A DNA stretch of 64,000 nt from Parapedobacter luteus. GTDB lineage: Bacteria; Bacteroidota; Bacteroidia; Sphingobacteriales; Sphingobacteriaceae. The first letter of the stretch is position 1. Each line of letters opens with the position of its first letter. Made by a program: the position numbers and the translations under genes. The notes under the pieces were generated by a model, which saw nothing but the letters and a program-made list of their open reading frames with translations, was not told where the DNA came from and did not search any database. Below are positions 7,483 through 15,730 of this stretch, piece by piece. The stretch is taken from the NCBI RefSeq assembly GCF_900168055.1, contig NZ_FUYS01000003.1, positions 1 through 64,000 of the forward strand, written 5' to 3'.

Positions 7483-8541
7483 TTACATAACCAACGATTG
7501 GCTCCTGAAGTCGGAGAGTTTCATATTCTTAAGTGCTGCTCCTTTGCTTATTGAAATCAACTCTTCGGCGATTGCCCGATAGAGCAATTGGTCAAACCGG
7601 GTTGCTTTTTCAACACCGACATAAACAGTTGGTTCTTCATTGCGCCACCCCATCTGTTTCATCATATTAAAAAATTGGTTTTTATAATTGTCATTGACAA
7701 TATTAAGCAAATTGGCCCGATAAACCAATGCTTGCATGGATATCCCATATTGACTTTTTATATGACCGAGCTCAGTAACTGAAAGCCGGTTTCGGTGAGC
7801 ACCTAGCTCTTCGCGGATAGTCTGTTCTGGCAGAAGCATTGCTCCTGCAAACTGGTGGCATAATTTCTCTCGCTGATTGTCGGTTAGTTGCGGATCGAAC
7901 TTCAACAGCAAATGACCAAGCTCATGCAGCAAGGTGAAACGTACGCGATCAAGTTTATCAGCAATATTCCTGTTATAAGCAATAACCGGGATATTACCAT
8001 TTACCTTGGTTTGCAAACCGTCAAATGAAATTTCAGCATCGATTTCGACAACCTTGATGTGCTTGTCTTCCAACAATTCAGGGATATTAAAAATCGGCCC
8101 CAATCCCAGGTTCCAAGCCTTTCGGAGCTCGAGTGCGGCTTCATCGATTTGCTTAAACTCACGTATTACGGGAAAATCCTTCAATGGATCTTTAAACTCG
8201 TATCTGATACCTAACAGTTCCTCCAGCTCCAAATACCGCGATAGGTATTCTCGGGTTTGTTCGATGATCTTCTGTTCCTCTTTGGCGGGCATGCGCTTAA
8301 GCTTACGGTATTCGATCGGACCAAGCTCTACCGCCATCGGTCTGAAAAAATAATCCGGACGCACATTAAGCGCATCGCTTATCAGCGATAGTTTTTCACT
8401 ATCCGGCACCACCTCTCCTTTCTCATACTTATGTAATGCCTGTTTGGTCACTTTGTTACCCAAGGCATCGGCAAGTCCCTGCAAAGAAAATCCGTTCAGT
8501 AGGCGGGCTGATTTAAATCGTTCTCCAAATAGTTGGTTCAT
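7483..8541 (-). CDS. XRE-type regulator fused to ImmA/IrrE metallopeptidase
   Basis: A 352-residue protein with an XRE helix-turn-helix at residues 8-62 (SLQGLADALGNKVTKQALHK, then KGEVVPDSEKLSLISDAL) and an ImmA/IrrE-type zinc peptidase domain. The HELGH motif lies at 206-210, and Glu 225 in EKLCHQFAGAMLLPE is the likely third ligand. The frame also has an ATG three codons upstream, but GAAGGAG sits at the right distance from ATG 8541. The promoter shows an inverted repeat overlapping the -33 and -7 boxes, fitting autorepression. Together with the PIN protein downstream it forms a toxin-antitoxin-like pair. Confidence 0.88.
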   Translation of the reverse strand: MNQLFGERFKSARLLNGFSLQGLADALGNKVTKQALHKYEKGEVVPDSEKLSLISDALNVRPDYFFRPMAVELGPIEYRKLKRMPAKEEQKIIEQTREYLSRYLELEELLGIRYEFKDPLKDFPVIREFKQIDEAALELRKAWNLGLGPIFNIPELLEDKHIKVVEIDAEISFDGLQTKVNGNIPVIAYNRNIADKLDRVRFTLLHELGHLLLKFDPQLTDNQREKLCHQFAGAMLLPEQTIREELGAHRNRLSVTELGHIKSQYGISMQALVYRANLLNIVNDNYKNQFFNMMKQMGWRNEEPTVYVGVEKATRFDQLLYRAIAEELISISKGAALKNMKLSDFRSQSLVM

Positions 8542-8586
8542 AGCTATCATACTCCTTCGGTTAGTTTGACAAACAAATCGCGAGAA

Positions 8587-8624
8587 GGTTTACAAAAGTA
8601 ATTATATTTTTAATTTTGTCAACC
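8587..8624 (-). promoter_or_regulatory. promoter and probable operator of the XRE-ImmA/PIN operon
   Basis: Minus strand: TTG (8620-8622), 19 bases, then TACTTTTG (8593-8600), a good Bacteroidota promoter. An 11-base inverted repeat with one mismatch, GGTTTACAAAA (8587-8597) and TTTTGTCAACC (8614-8624), exactly covers both boxes, so a bound XRE dimer would block RNA polymerase. Another GTTTGACAAAC lies just downstream in the leader (8568-8578). Confidence 0.75.
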
Positions 8625-8659
8625 AAAAATGTAAATCTGTCAGACTTTGTCACGAGAAC

Positions 8660-8722
8660 AATACGCGGCTGCGCGAATACATCGTCAAAGGCTTCACCAT
8701 GAACGACGAGCTGCTGAAGACG
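8660..8722 (+). pseudogene. RhuM-family virulence protein remnant, copy 1
   Basis: Reads NTRLREYIVKGFTMNDELLK, the conserved core of RhuM-like proteins (LREYIxKGFxxDDERLK), with no start and with unrelated sequence after it. The 39 bases 8664-8702 match 22578-22616 with three differences. Between the XRE-ImmA promoter and the acetyltransferase gene (8542-9050) nothing else is recognisable. Confidence 0.6.
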
Positions 8723-9050
8723 ACCCCAGATCAAACAAAGAATCTGTTGGCGTCTAAAATCGCTTGGTTGACCGCGGGTACTGACCCCATGAGATTTCGA
8801 ACGAATTTCGTTGCGGGGCATGTTGCTCCTAGTAATTGGTAAGCATTGCGAACTCCTCTTTCGGATTGGGCTTTTACTAATTAGTTATTATATTTAACCC
8901 GACCTGAGTGACCCGGGCCTAAAACGAGCTCAACTTCGGTTGGATATGAAAAACTGAACTGCCGAGATGATTATGGCTCAACCCAGCTTCACGTTGACTT
9001 CGATACGATGCTATGAGTCGTATAATTACATACATTTTAATTGTTCAAAT

Positions 9051-9557
9051 ATGGAATATACATTTAGAAAGGCGGAGATTACAGATTTGCAACCGGTTTG
9101 GGATATACTGCAGCAGGCTATTATCCGGAGAAAACAGGAAGGCAGTAACCAATGGCAGGATGGTTATCCCAATCCTGGTGTAATACAAAAAGATATTGAG
9201 CGGGGGGCTGGATTTGTTCTGATGGACAAAAGTACGATTATCGGTTACGTTGCAATACTGGTGAATGATGAACCCGAATATGCAAAGATCGAAGGTAAAT
9301 GGTTAACGGACGGCGAATTCGTTGTTGTTCACCGTATAGCTATTGCAGAAAACTATGTAGGAAAAGGTTTGGCCAAAAGGATTCTTGCATTCGTTGAAGA
9401 TTATGCGATTGACAACCATATTCGCAGTGTCAAGGCGGATACCAACTTCGATAATATGGCGATGATGAAGACGTTTGAAAAGTTGGGATATGTCTATTGC
9501 GGAGAAGTGTATTTCAGGGGGAGTCCAAGAAGGGCTTACGAGAAGATACTGGCGTGA
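9051..9557 (+). CDS. GNAT family N-acetyltransferase
   Basis: A 168-residue acetyltransferase of the GNAT fold. The N-terminal MEYTFRKAEITDLQPVWDIL leads to the acetyl-CoA-binding motif A (VVVHRIAIAENYVGKGLAKR), which carries the Q/RxxGxG/A-type loop VGKGLA, and to motif B (MMKTFEKLGYVYCG). The frame opens 84 bases further upstream, but the start at ATG 9051 fits the family N-terminus. The acceptor substrate is unknown. It is a single gene, with the repeated CCGTTATGTGCAAG element 53 bases after its stop. Confidence 0.9.
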   Translation: MEYTFRKAEITDLQPVWDILQQAIIRRKQEGSNQWQDGYPNPGVIQKDIERGAGFVLMDKSTIIGYVAILVNDEPEYAKIEGKWLTDGEFVVVHRIAIAENYVGKGLAKRILAFVEDYAIDNHIRSVKADTNFDNMAMMKTFEKLGYVYCGEVYFRGSPRRAYEKILA

Positions 9558-9610
9558 TCTTATGACGGCTACTTTAAATTTTAAGCTTTGGCGTCAGGCG
9601 GGCTGACGGA

Positions 9611-9624
9611 CCGTTATGTGCAAG
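9611..9624 (+). repeat. shared 14-base motif, copy 2 (CCGTTATGTGCAAG)
   Basis: Exact second copy of the motif at 1742-1755. Here a small hairpin (CGTCAG/CTGACG with a GCGGG loop, 9591-9607) stands just before it, as in a terminator or a folded recombination site. Confidence 0.6.
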
Positions 9625-9652
9625 CATAGCGGACGCCCCAACAAACGGACGA

Positions 9653-9668
9653 TTGGCGGTCATTGTAA
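9653..9668 (+). repeat. shared 16-base motif, copy 2 (TTGGCGGTCATTGTAA)
   Basis: Exact second copy of the motif at 5582-5597. It lies 28 bases after the shared 14-base motif and 39 bases before the start of the effector-binding-domain gene. Confidence 0.55.
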
Positions 9669-9707
9669 ACCGGCTGCATCAAACAAAATCAATAAACAGC
9701 ATGAATT

Positions 9708-10166
9708 ATGGCAGAAAAAAAAGACGCTTTTAAATTAGTCGGACTAAGACTAAATGGTAAGACAACTAATCAAAATAACCAATCCAGCAAAGATTGCGGC
9801 AATTTGTGGCAAAAATTTGAAGCTGATAAAGTTTTCGACCTTATTCCGGAAAAATTGTCTAATGAAGTGTTTGCTGTTTATTTTGATTATGAAAAGGATG
9901 AGACAGCCCCTTTTTCATACTTTATAGGTTGTAAAGTACCTGATCATGTTGCTACTCCCAACGGACTTGAAGTACTTGTAATCCCTAGTCAAACCTACAC
10001 AAAGTTTACAGCGAGGGGTAAAATGACGGCTTGTATCACTGACACTTGGAAAGGAATATGGAATTCAGACATTAAACGAAAATTTGCTTTTGATTTTGAG
10101 GTCTATGACGAAAGAAGCCAGAATTGGGACAATGCAGAAGTTGATATTTATATTTCAATAAAATAA
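9708..10166 (+). CDS. GyrI-like effector-binding-domain protein (Cass2 type)
   Basis: A 152-residue stand-alone GyrI-like/AraC effector-binding domain, without any DNA-binding part. Typical elements are FKLVGLRLNGKTTN, LWQKFEADKV, FAVYFDYEKDETAPFSYFIG, LEVLVIPSQTYTKFTARG and a C-terminal YDERSQNWDNAEVDIYI. This family includes the integron-cassette protein Cass2, which binds cationic small molecules. It is flanked by both shared motifs on the 5' side and converges on the split histidine kinase with 21 bases between. Its ligand is unknown; a role in drug binding is possible. Confidence 0.78.
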   Translation: MAEKKDAFKLVGLRLNGKTTNQNNQSSKDCGNLWQKFEADKVFDLIPEKLSNEVFAVYFDYEKDETAPFSYFIGCKVPDHVATPNGLEVLVIPSQTYTKFTARGKMTACITDTWKGIWNSDIKRKFAFDFEVYDERSQNWDNAEVDIYISIK

Positions 10167-10187
10167 TACGCCGGAGGTGTCCTTTTG

Positions 10188-12091
10188 CTATGGCAAGTGT
10201 TCTTCGATGTGGCAGCTCGGAACGTCTATTTCAAAATAGAATATCGAACCCCTGCCTTCCTCGCTTTCGACCAGAATATTGCTATTATGGTAGCGCAGGA
10301 TTTCTGAAACAAGGTAAAGTCCTATACCGAAGCCGGTTGTGTTTTTTATTTTTTCGTTATTTACACGATAGAAACGTTCAAACAATCTTTTTTGATCTGC
10401 AGCACTGATCCCTATACCTTCGTCACGTACGGATATGATAACTTTTCCGGCCATTTTTTCGGAGCCAATGGTTATGGTGCTTCCGGCTGGAGAGTACTTG
10501 ATCGCATTGCTGACCAGGTTCATCAGCACCTGTCCTATTTTTTCGCGATCGGCGTATAGGGTCGCGGGTTCACTGCCTGTCACTTGAAAAAGTGTTTTGT
10601 GCCTAACAATTTGGCATCATCCACAATTTCGCTCACCAATGCATCCAATTCGAAAACCTCCTTCCGGAGCTCGATTTTCCCTCCTTCGATTCTCGCCAAA
10701 CTGAGAAAGCCCTGAATCATCGAACCCATTTTTTTTGCCTGCGCCTCGATTCTTGACATCACACGCCAACTGAAATCATCACCAGCCTTTTTGGAATGGT
10801 TCATCAATATCTGCGCAAACCCGGTGATAGCGGTCAATGGCGTTTTCAGTTCGTGGCTGGCCATCGCTACGAAATCATTCTTTCGCCGTTCCTCCTGTTT
10901 TTTTCCGGTTATATCCCTGGTTATTTTGGATATGCCGATGATATTTCCCCCCGCATCCTTGATGGGTGATAGGGTGAGGGACACGTCCAAAAGGTTTCCT
11001 TTCTTCGTCAGGCGTTTTGTATCGAAATGCTCCACCTCCAAGCCGCTCCTTAGCCGTGAAAGAATATGCGCTTCCTCGTCCTGCCGGTCTTCGGGCACTA
11101 TTTTCAAAATTGTCTGGCAGACCATTTCTTTAGCGGTATAACCGAACATCCGCTGTGCCGAAGCGTTCCAGCTGGTGACGATTCCGTCCAAAGTTATGCT
11201 AATAATAGCGTCATTGGAAGTCCTGATAATGGCTGCCAACTGAGCACTTTTTTCTTCTGCCTGTTTAATGTCGGTAATATCCAGCATCGTGCCGGTGAAC
11301 CGCGTTGAATCCTTTTTGGCGTCCAGGTAAACAGCGCCCTGTACCCTTACCCAGCATAGCCTATGGTCGTCAAACCGGTGGATTCTAAATATTATATCGT
11401 AAAGGCCGTCGATGCCCGATTCGGTCGAGCGTTTTACCTCCTGGTCTACCTGTTGCCGGTCATCCGGATGGATGAGATCTGAGAGCTTTTCAAAAGAAAC
11501 CGGTTCTTCCGAAGGGAAGCCGCATATCCTTTTACCCTCCGCTGATAAGTAGATATTCGCTGTTTGGGTGTCCCAGTCCCACGTACCAAGATTGGTGGAC
11601 GTTATGGCCATCCTTAACCTCGCTTCGCTTTCTTCCAGTTGAAGCAGTAAGCTATTCCTTCTCTTCTCCTCTTCGACGATTGATGTGACGTCCTTGGTAA
11701 AGCATCTTGTGTGTACGAACTTACCGTCCGTCCTCAGGACATTGGAGCTGATCAATACGTGCCTGATCGATCCATCTTTGCATTTGAGCCTGGCCGAATA
11801 ATTATGGAGCGTTTCATTATTGGACAGGCGGGTCAGGATATCCTGTATAGTCTCCGGATCTGCATGAAAATTACTGATGGGCAATCCGACATACTCTTCC
11901 TTTGTGTAGCCAAGCACATCCAGCTCGGCTTGGTTAGCCCAAATAATGATACCTTCTCCATCCACCCAGTGAAGCGGTATGGAGGCATTTTCGAAAAAGT
12001 CGGCCAGTTCGTCATTTCTGAGTTTAAGCGCTGCGTTCTCCTTTTCCAGCCGGGCAAGCTTTTCATATAGTTCATTTATACCTTCCATCAT
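10188..12091 (-). pseudogene. PAS-domain sensor histidine kinase split by a one-base frameshift
   Basis: A multi-PAS histidine kinase. The first frame (12091-10580) holds an N-terminal coiled coil, three PAS/PAC regions (about residues 20-130, 155-280, 285-400) and the HisKA box ASHELKTPLTAITGF. It stops after TKHFFK. The second frame (to 10188) continues with VTGSEPATLYADREKIGQVL and holds the ATPase N, G1 and G2 boxes (NLVSNAIKYS, DEGIGIS, TTGFGIGLYLV). Reading QVTGSEP directly after KHFF needs one extra T in the T5 run at 10587-10591. It could be a true mutation, a sequencing error, or a rare -1 slip at C TTT TTC. No response regulator is adjacent. Confidence 0.85.
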
Positions 12092-12220
12092 CACGTCACA
12101 ATACTCCCTTTGATTATTTCAGAATTTTAGGCCAAGATAGCAATTCACAATTGTAGCTATTCCATCATTTAAGATTTTAAGTTGAACGTAAGGGAAATTA
12201 GAAACTGAAAAACTAAGTTT

Positions 12221-12769
12221 GTGAATATGAATTTTGACAATATAGAATATTTGCAACATGGCAACGACCGACAACGACAAGCATATTCGATCTTGACGAA
12301 CAATCGAGTTTTATCAAAACTTAAGCAGTTTGACCCCATTCTTGTGGGGACAATACCCATAAACATTGACATTGAAAATAGCGACCTTGATATTATTTGC
12401 TGTTTCGCGGACAAACAAGAGTTTCAAAAATCAGTCAAAGACAATTTTAGCAACGAAAGAAGTTTTACGATCAGGGAGCAGCCAAGTTTAGACACCCTGG
12501 CTATTGTTGCCAATTTCTTTTTGGACGGTTTTGAAATTGAGATTTTTGGACAACGTATTCCGACAAGACAACAATTTGCATACAGACATTTAATAGTTGA
12601 ACATAATTTGCTGAACAAACACGGAGAAAAATTCAGACAACAAATTATTGAACTCAAACGGCAAGGACGGAAGACGGAACCAGCATTTGCATTGGCACTT
12701 GGGCTGACAGGCGACCCTTACACCGAGCTACTAAAATTTGAAACGAATGACAAAAGCCCGAACTGCTAA
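12221..12769 (+). CDS. DUF4269 family protein (nucleotidyltransferase-like)
   Basis: A 182-residue DUF4269 protein. The motif VGTIPINIDIENSDLDIICC resembles the active-site strand of nucleotidyltransferase-fold proteins (GT..P..I...SDLDI). The rest is typical for the family: LAIVANFFLDGFEIEIFG, RHLIVEHNLLN, GRKTEPAFALALGLTGDPYT. No biochemical function is known. A second Met two codons in is an equally good start. It is a single AT-rich gene, divergent from the split histidine kinase. After the stop comes CTAACATTATGTTGGCAA, another boundary-like sequence. Confidence 0.88.
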   Translation: MNMNFDNIEYLQHGNDRQRQAYSILTNNRVLSKLKQFDPILVGTIPINIDIENSDLDIICCFADKQEFQKSVKDNFSNERSFTIREQPSLDTLAIVANFFLDGFEIEIFGQRIPTRQQFAYRHLIVEHNLLNKHGEKFRQQIIELKRQGRKTEPAFALALGLTGDPYTELLKFETNDKSPNC

Positions 12770-12795
12770 CATTATGTTGGCAATAGGCGACCATA

Positions 12796-12966
12796 TCAGG
12801 TTTTCTGTTGTAACTCCTGCTGTAACTCGTGCTGCGCTACATAATCTTTATTGACAAACTGCACCTGGAATTGTAACCCGCCACGCTCAAACCATTTGAA
12901 TTCTATTTTGGGATAGCCCTTCAGTTCATCGGCTATCAATTTCAACCCGTTGCCCCATTTAGTCGA
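12796..12966 (-). pseudogene. C-terminal remnant of an AlbA/Schlafen-type ATP-binding protein
   Basis: Reads STKWGNGLKLIADELKGYP, then KIEFKWFERGGLQFQVQF and ends in HELQQELQQKT before TGA at 12796-12798. WGNGLxxI...GGF/LxV is the C-terminal end of COG2865-type (AlbA_2 plus ATP-binding) proteins of roughly 400-500 residues. The N-terminal 90 percent is gone; the fragment starts three bases after the stop of the Panacea-domain gene, so that gene's arrival may have replaced it. Confidence 0.55.
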
Positions 12967-12969
12967 TTG

Positions 12970-13992
12970 TTAATCCAACAAACCAATACGCTCCCCCACT
13001 CCAAACGCATATCGCTGATAATCGATAAGTTGCCTGTCACCATGGTTATCCTTCCAAGCCTGCTCCTCATGGCTGAGATGCACTATCTCACCGGTACTTC
13101 TCCCCCTGAACACCCGGGCGACAAATTCGAGGATGTGCAGCTCCCCTTCCGTAAATTCGTGTTCATCGAAAGACATATTTGGGTAGTAAACCTCCAAGTA
13201 CTGGTCATCCTTGCCGTTCCGTTCGTCAACCAAAACCTTCCCGTCATCCTGTAGCCGCAGGTACAGCCGTCCATATTCGGCGGGTACAGGACCGTATGGG
13301 ATGGCACGGTATTGCAAACCGGTAATGGAATACCCGTGAGCCTTATATGCCAGGAAATCGGTATAGAAGAGCAGTTTATTGAGCTTGGTCTTATACAGGT
13401 TGCCGATATGCTGTTCAAAATAGGCTATCGTTTGTGCAATACGTGACAGGCTCAGCCGCCGATAGCCGTTATACGAATTGGGCGGATCTTCACGCAACAT
13501 GATTTGCGAAAGTTCGAGGTCATATAAGACATCGTTGCGCTGGTCGATTAATGACTGCGCCTTGGCGATAAACTTATTTACTTCGCGTTCGTCCAAAAAA
13601 TGACTGCTGGCAGCTACCTGCCGGATGAACTCCTCTGGCTCCCGTACGGACAGGATAAGCCGACCGTTGGCGACTGTGGGCATTTCTCCCGCTTCATACA
13701 GCCGATAGGTATTGGCCCCCAGCCCCAATATCTCCGACATCTTGGCGGCAGATACGCCATACTGCTCGCGGATCTGCCGGATTTCCTCCGGAAAAGGGAT
13801 ACCGTATTTCTCCCGGTATTGGTTGGTGGCCTGAACCGTGTTGAGCGTGTCCAATCGGCCATCGGTAAACCGCTCGCCGCTATCCTCACACAAATAATAA
13901 TGGTACACGATGTTAAACGTTTCCTTGCGGAACGTAAGGGTGTCCGCTTCGCGGACCAGTTTCATTGGTTTTCCTGTGATCGGGCTGTTCAT
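12970..13992 (-). CDS. MqsA-like HTH plus Panacea (DUF4065/SocA-like) antitoxin
   Basis: A 340-residue fusion. Residues 1-110 resemble MqsA: a small N-terminal domain (YHYYLCEDSGERFTD) that has lost the zinc CxxC pairs, then a helix-turn-helix (IRQIREQYGVSAAKMSEILG, NTYRLYEAGEMP). Residues about 195-335 carry the Panacea signature (KTKLNKLLFYTDFLAYKAHG, SITGLQYRAIPYGPVP, SHEEQAWKDN). Panacea proteins are antitoxins paired with many different toxins. The gene shares four bases (ATGA, 13989-13992) with the upstream MqsR-like gene, the usual tight coupling. Palindromes upstream are its likely autoregulatory sites. Confidence 0.87.
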   Translation of the reverse strand: MNSPITGKPMKLVREADTLTFRKETFNIVYHYYLCEDSGERFTDGRLDTLNTVQATNQYREKYGIPFPEEIRQIREQYGVSAAKMSEILGLGANTYRLYEAGEMPTVANGRLILSVREPEEFIRQVAASSHFLDEREVNKFIAKAQSLIDQRNDVLYDLELSQIMLREDPPNSYNGYRRLSLSRIAQTIAYFEQHIGNLYKTKLNKLLFYTDFLAYKAHGYSITGLQYRAIPYGPVPAEYGRLYLRLQDDGKVLVDERNGKDDQYLEVYYPNMSFDEHEFTEGELHILEFVARVFRGRSTGEIVHLSHEEQAWKDNHGDRQLIDYQRYAFGVGERIGLLD

Positions 13993-14348
13993 GTTTTCTC
14001 CTTTTTAAAAGGATAGTTGATGGGGTGCTCCGCCGGATGGAATGATATGCAAATGACCGGATTGCTTGTTGTCCCCATTGATATTTTTATATATAGTTCG
14101 TTGTTCTTATATCTTTTGCCGAATACCCACATGCTGGCTATGCCATATAGCCTATCATCCAGCGGGCCTTCGCTATAATCAGTAACCGTGAGCGACTCCA
14201 CGATTTCACCTCGCTTGACTGGCGTAATCTCCAAATCCAACAGCGTCTGCGCATTCTTTGGTCTGCTATCTCTGAAAATGATGCCAAATACGCTGCACTT
14301 GGCAAAGAACTCTTGCAGGAAATGGGAAACGTCGTCTTTTGTGGCCAC
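13989..14348 (-). CDS. probable toxin (MqsR/RelE-like) paired with Panacea antitoxin
   Basis: A 119-residue protein. It is placed as toxin by position: first gene of a two-gene operon, coupled through ATGA to the MqsA-Panacea antitoxin. The pattern SLTVTDYSEGP...MWVFGK..K..ELYIKISM..NPVICISFHPAE resembles the strand order of MqsR, including ELYIKI near VYLKI of MqsR and a final ISFH near VSFK; this is weak, by-eye similarity. If right, it would be a ribosome-dependent or free mRNA interferase. The start is GTG 14348; the only upstream alternative in frame is ATT. Confidence 0.65.
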   Translation of the reverse strand: MATKDDVSHFLQEFFAKCSVFGIIFRDSRPKNAQTLLDLEITPVKRGEIVESLTVTDYSEGPLDDRLYGIASMWVFGKRYKNNELYIKISMGTTSNPVICISFHPAEHPINYPFKKEKT

Positions 14349-14494
14349 GGCAATACGGAATTAAATGGATACATCAAACATTCCCCCCATCTCTTCGCAA
14401 GAAACAACTTATCCGTGACAAGTTTCCCACATGTTAAAAATCCCTAATCCTCACTGATACAAATCGAGGCGGTTTTCCATCGTTTATGTAAACA

Positions 14495-14580
14495 CAAACA
14501 TACAACTAATAAGTTGAATAAAAAAATATTTGTTTTCATTTTTGCACTTATTAGTTGATATCAATCATGGTTGATATCAA
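14495..14580 (-). promoter_or_regulatory. promoter with two kinds of palindrome, likely PanA operator
   Basis: Minus strand -7 box TATGTTTG at 14495-14502, with a weak TTTT at -33. Upstream lie CAACTAATAAGTTG (14503-14516), its inverted core ACTTATTAGT (14546-14555), and two perfect TTGATATCAA palindromes (14555-14564, 14571-14580) 16 bases apart. They fit dimer binding by the MqsA-like helix-turn-helix. The leader to the GTG start would be about 140 bases. Confidence 0.6.
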
Positions 14581-14845
14581 GAACATCTCACTTATTGTTT
14601 ACGCCACATAACGGCTTGCTCGTATACGTAACGCGCAGCCGTATTGGAGTTATCGAGTGGTACTATTTCGGCCCCTGCCATGAAGCCTTTTGACCCGGTC
14701 TCCGTACAGGCCCCCTACAAATATGACAGGAATGATCCCGAAGAAGGTTGCCCAAAACATGGGTTTGCATACGTTAGGTTTTTATCTGATTGTGAAGATT
14801 GCCGGCAGCAATAGGTGATAATGAACATAGTTGATCTTAATTTAG
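14581..14845. other. intergenic stretch without recognisable gene
   Basis: No convincing coding frame on either strand. On the minus strand CCGTTATGTG (14605-14614) repeats the first ten bases of the shared accessory motif. Ten bases alone is weak evidence. Confidence 0.4.
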
Positions 14846-15730
14846 TCAGGATCGGCGGGACAGCAGAAATACGGTCAAAATGATTGATGAAGCCCCCAAC
14901 CAATCCATAGCTAGGAACGAAACGTCTAGCCATAGCACAGCGATCAGCGTAGCGGAAAGCGGCTCAGCAGACGTCAGCACGCTGGCAGTCTGGCCGCCGA
15001 TGAGTTGTACGGCCTTCAGGTACATGTAAAACGGTATCAATGTTCCGAAAAACACCACAAATAAGCTATTGGCGTAGGTATACCCGTCCCAGATACCATC
15101 CACCTCCCACGGCGGTTTGATCAACGATATAGCCACACCACCCACGAACAACCCCCAACCGATAACCGTCGTTGCACTGTATCTGGCAAGTAGCTTCCCG
15201 GGCATTAAGGTGTAAAGCGCTAAACTCACGGCAGAAGCTATACCGAACGCAAAAGCCAGCGGTGAAATATTCAACGAGCCGATATCCCCGTGGGTGACCA
15301 AGAGAAACGTGCCTAAAATGGCCAATGAAATCGCAAAATAGCCCCTGAGGCTTAGCCGCGTGCGGAAACGTACTGCAAGGTAAATAGCGATCAATACCGG
15401 TGCCGAAAACTGCAAGATGGTTGCGGTAGCGGCATTGGAGTGCTTTATTGCGGCAAAATAGGTGTATTGTACAGTCAACATACCCACGACACCAAAAACC
15501 AGCAGACGCCGCCGGTCGCTCTTGTTGCGCCATATTGCCCAGATATGGACATCTTTCTGTATGAGCGCCAGGATTAATAACAGAATGCCGGCTCCGAGCA
15601 TCCGCACTGCCATCAGCCATTCCACGCTCATGGCGCGTTGCTGGAACAAAAACTGACCGGACGTGCCGGATACACCCCACAATATTGCCGCTGACAGTGC
15701 CATGAGCACTCCTTTTGCATGGTTATTCAT
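14846..15730 (-). CDS. EamA-family (DMT superfamily) transporter
   Basis: A 294-residue inner-membrane transporter with ten predicted helices in two EamA repeats. The first starts GVLMALSAAILWGVSGTSGQ and the second LAFAFGIASAVSLALYTLMP. The repeats end in TILQFSAPVLIAIYLAV and SVLTSAEPLSATLIAVLWL, the typical P-containing helix ends. Substrates of such carriers are metabolites or amino acids, mostly exported; none can be named here. The frame continues 22 codons upstream, but a TATTTTTG -7 box at 15751-15758 lies inside that extension, so ATG 15730 (MNNHAKG) is the start. Confidence 0.9.
   Translation of the reverse strand: MNNHAKGVLMALSAAILWGVSGTSGQFLFQQRAMSVEWLMAVRMLGAGILLLILALIQKDVHIWAIWRNKSDRRRLLVFGVVGMLTVQYTYFAAIKHSNAATATILQFSAPVLIAIYLAVRFRTRLSLRGYFAISLAILGTFLLVTHGDIGSLNISPLAFAFGIASAVSLALYTLMPGKLLARYSATTVIGWGLFVGGVAISLIKPPWEVDGIWDGYTYANSLFVVFFGTLIPFYMYLKAVQLIGGQTASVLTSAEPLSATLIAVLWLDVSFLAMDWLGASSIILTVFLLSRRS

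Noticed and set aside
8561-8821. 86-codon minus-strand frame upstream of the XRE-ImmA gene
   Set aside because: It covers the promoter and operator and is antisense to the RhuM remnant; no family.
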